Source of the DNA: DXYV01 sp045543215
Lineage (GTDB): Bacteria > Bacillota > Clostridia > Oscillospirales > Oscillospiraceae
DNA length: 6,924 nucleotides
Assembly (NCBI GenBank): GCA_045543215.1
Contig: JAZQMD010000026.1
Span: 1 to 6,924, forward strand
Direction: 5' to 3'
Shown: in pieces, positions 5,975 to 6,924 of the stretch
How positions within the stretch are numbered: the first letter of the stretch is position 1
Layout of the letters: the number at the start of each line of letters is the position of its first letter
Notes under the pieces: generated by a model
What the model saw: the letters and a program-made list of their open reading frames with translations, nothing else
Told to the model about the DNA's origin: nothing
The model's database searches: none
Translations under genes and position numbers: made by a program

Positions 5975-6520
5975 ATGGCCCCTATGGGTTTTATTCATGA
6001 TAAGCTTGATATTAAGCTGCTGGCCCTCTACCTGCTCAATCAGGTGGTCGCTCCCATCGATTTTACCCTGCTCACCGACCTGGCCATGTGTGATCCCGGT
6101 GTAGACTATTTCGCTTTCGCAGAGGCCCTGGGTGAACTGGTCCAAAGTGGCCATATCGTTCTAGAAGACAGCCTTTACTCCATCACCGAAAAAGGTCGAC
6201 GTAACGGAACTGACTCTCAATCCTCCCTCTCCCCAGTGATCCGTAAACGATGCGACCAGCGGCTTGTATCTGTCAACTCCTCCCTTCGACGCCGCGCCCA
6301 AGTGCGCACCCAAGTGGAAGACCGGGAGGACGGACAGAGCATGCTCCGCCTGTCTCTGGACGACAACGGCGGCAATCTGCTCACCTTGGAGATGGCTGTG
6401 CCCTCCCTCTCCCAAGGCGAGCAGATGGCCCGGGGGTTCCGTATTCATCCAGAGGAAGTCTACCACAGTATTCTTGACGCTCTGCACCAAGCCTCGGAAG
6501 AAGAAAAGGCCGCCCTATAA
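5975..6520 (+). CDS. DUF4364-family protein (uncharacterised, winged-helix-like N-terminus)
   Basis: This 181-residue soluble protein has no signal peptide or membrane segment. Its N-terminal pattern DIKLLALYLLNQVVAPIDF (12-30), then LTDL (33-36), VDYFAFAEALGELVQSGHI (43-61) and LYSITEKG (67-74), matches what I recall of the clostridial DUF4364 family. It resembles a winged-helix fold: helices, a recognition-helix-like segment, then a beta hairpin at the GHI...YSIT stretch. The middle (about 87-115) is basic with several Arg and Lys residues. The C-terminal part (about 109-170) looks like beta strands followed by a helix containing FRIHPEEVYHSIL. A DNA-binding or regulatory role is inferred from fold only, and no target is known. 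The start is supported by GGAGG (5961-5965) 9 bases before the ATG and by the consensus promoter upstream. A second ATG three codons in is less well placed. Confidence 0.8.
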   Translation: MAPMGFIHDKLDIKLLALYLLNQVVAPIDFTLLTDLAMCDPGVDYFAFAEALGELVQSGHIVLEDSLYSITEKGRRNGTDSQSSLSPVIRKRCDQRLVSVNSSLRRRAQVRTQVEDREDGQSMLRLSLDDNGGNLLTLEMAVPSLSQGEQMARGFRIHPEEVYHSILDALHQASEEEKAAL

Positions 6521-6753
6521 CCTGGCGCACCCTCACAGGATATCCTTTTATTCTCTTCTTTCTCAGACTGGCTTATCAAAACCTGCTATCACTTTATTTT
6601 AGCGCACAATCTGATCTCATAGGCTTTTTCTCCCCCGTTTACGCTTTACCTTTTTCTGAGTATTCCATATGCTATACGGCCCACTGATCTCTTTTGCATA
6701 TAGTATGACAACAAATTTACAAAATGTTAGTTAAATGAAGGAGATTCTAACTT
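6521..6753 (+). other. 233-bp spacer before the SLH gene
   Basis: The spacer is pyrimidine-rich and AT-rich on the plus strand. I see no convincing intrinsic terminator after the DUF4364-type gene, only a short CCTG...CAGG match (6524-6540) without a proper T-run. Read-through into the SLH gene is therefore possible. Its right end holds a ribosome binding site AGGAG (6739-6743), 10 bases before the ATG at 6754. Confidence 0.45.
6645..6673 (+). promoter_or_regulatory. Weak candidate promoter for the SLH gene
   Basis: TTTACC (6645-6650) and TATGCT (6668-6673) are 17 bases apart, each matching four of six consensus bases. The transcript would start near 6680 and carry a leader of about 74 bases. 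Other TATA-like hexamers nearby (for example TATAGT at 6699-6704) lack a good -35. Confidence 0.3.
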
Positions 6754-6924
6754 ATGAAAAAATCCTTTTCTTTCTTTTTAACACTCTCCCTGTGCCTGGG
6801 CCTGACCTTTTCCGCCCTGGCCGCCCCACCCAGTTTTTCCGATATCCCCCCCTCCCACTGGGCCTTTGCAAATATCGAACGGGCAGCCTCTAACGGCTGG
6901 GTCAACGGTGTGGGTGACGGAAGC
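6754..6924 (+). CDS. Secreted SLH-domain surface protein (partial, first 57 residues)
   Basis: The open frame starts at ATG 6754 and runs to the right edge without a stop. It begins with a classic signal peptide: MKK, a hydrophobic core (about 5-20), and an A-L-A cleavage site around residue 23. The mature N-terminus goes straight into an S-layer homology repeat: FSDIPPSHWAF (28-38), an IERAASNGWV helix (41-50), then NGVGDGS (51-57), matching the F-x-D-V...HWA...I...A...G-V-x-G-x-x-D-G pattern. SLH domains bind secondary cell-wall polymers and hold proteins at the Gram-positive surface. The rest of the protein, including any enzyme or adhesion domain, is outside the window. An AGGAG ribosome binding site 10 bases upstream supports the start. 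Confidence 0.88.
   Translation, partial: MKKSFSFFLTLSLCLGLTFSALAAPPSFSDIPPSHWAFANIERAASNGWVNGVGDGS

Noticed and set aside
6521..6545. CCTG...CAGG considered as a terminator of the DUF4364-type gene
   Set aside because: The stem is four base pairs with a long loop, and no T-run follows directly.
6667..6701. ATATGC...GCATAT inverted repeat before the SLH gene, considered as an operator
   Set aside because: Only six bases match, within AT-rich sequence and a 23-base spacer. That is easily chance.
1..6924. CRISPR array, tRNA/rRNA, insertion sequence, phage or integrative element
   Set aside because: I saw no regularly spaced repeats, no cloverleaf, no transposase or integrase motifs, and no terminal repeats. 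The genes are ordinary chromosomal genes.

Overview
The window looks like chromosomal DNA from a Gram-positive member of the Clostridia, probably an Oscillospirales-type anaerobe. Three things point there: the Firmicutes-type gene order pyrH-frr-uppS-cdsA-dxr-rseP, a DUF4364-type protein (a family I associate with Clostridia), and an S-layer-homology (SLH) surface protein. Strong GGAGG ribosome binding sites and balanced base composition fit. Genus-level placement is inference. I see no mobile element, CRISPR array, tRNA or rRNA.

The left two thirds (1-4659) are one block read on the minus strand: UMP kinase (pyrH), ribosome recycling factor (frr), undecaprenyl diphosphate synthase (uppS), CDP-diglyceride synthase (cdsA), DXP reductoisomerase (dxr), and the N-terminal third of an RseP/RasP-type site-2 protease that runs off the left edge. 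pyrH and frr are 13 bp apart. uppS, cdsA, dxr and rseP are packed with 0, 3 and 9 bp between them. A 225-bp gap with a perfect 10-bp hairpin splits the block between frr and uppS. Functionally the block joins pyrimidine nucleotide supply and ribosome recycling to isoprenoid precursor synthesis (Dxr), lipid carrier synthesis (UppS), phospholipid precursor synthesis (CdsA) and membrane proteolysis (RseP).

The region 4660-4915 is a divergent, AT-rich promoter region. To its right everything is on the plus strand. First comes a membrane-anchored VanY-type D-Ala-D-Ala carboxypeptidase (4916-5698) with its own extended -10 promoter and a clear intrinsic terminator. Next is a DUF4364-type protein (5975-6520) behind a consensus -10 promoter. 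Last is the start of a secreted SLH-domain protein (from 6754), cut by the right edge.

I found no previously undescribed system. Most of the window is a well-known housekeeping cluster. The points most worth a second look are a Ser-to-Cys change at a phosphate-binding position of Dxr, the absence of tsf immediately upstream of pyrH, the hairpin that divides the operon, and the VanY start codon, which the sequence places well inside the longest open frame.
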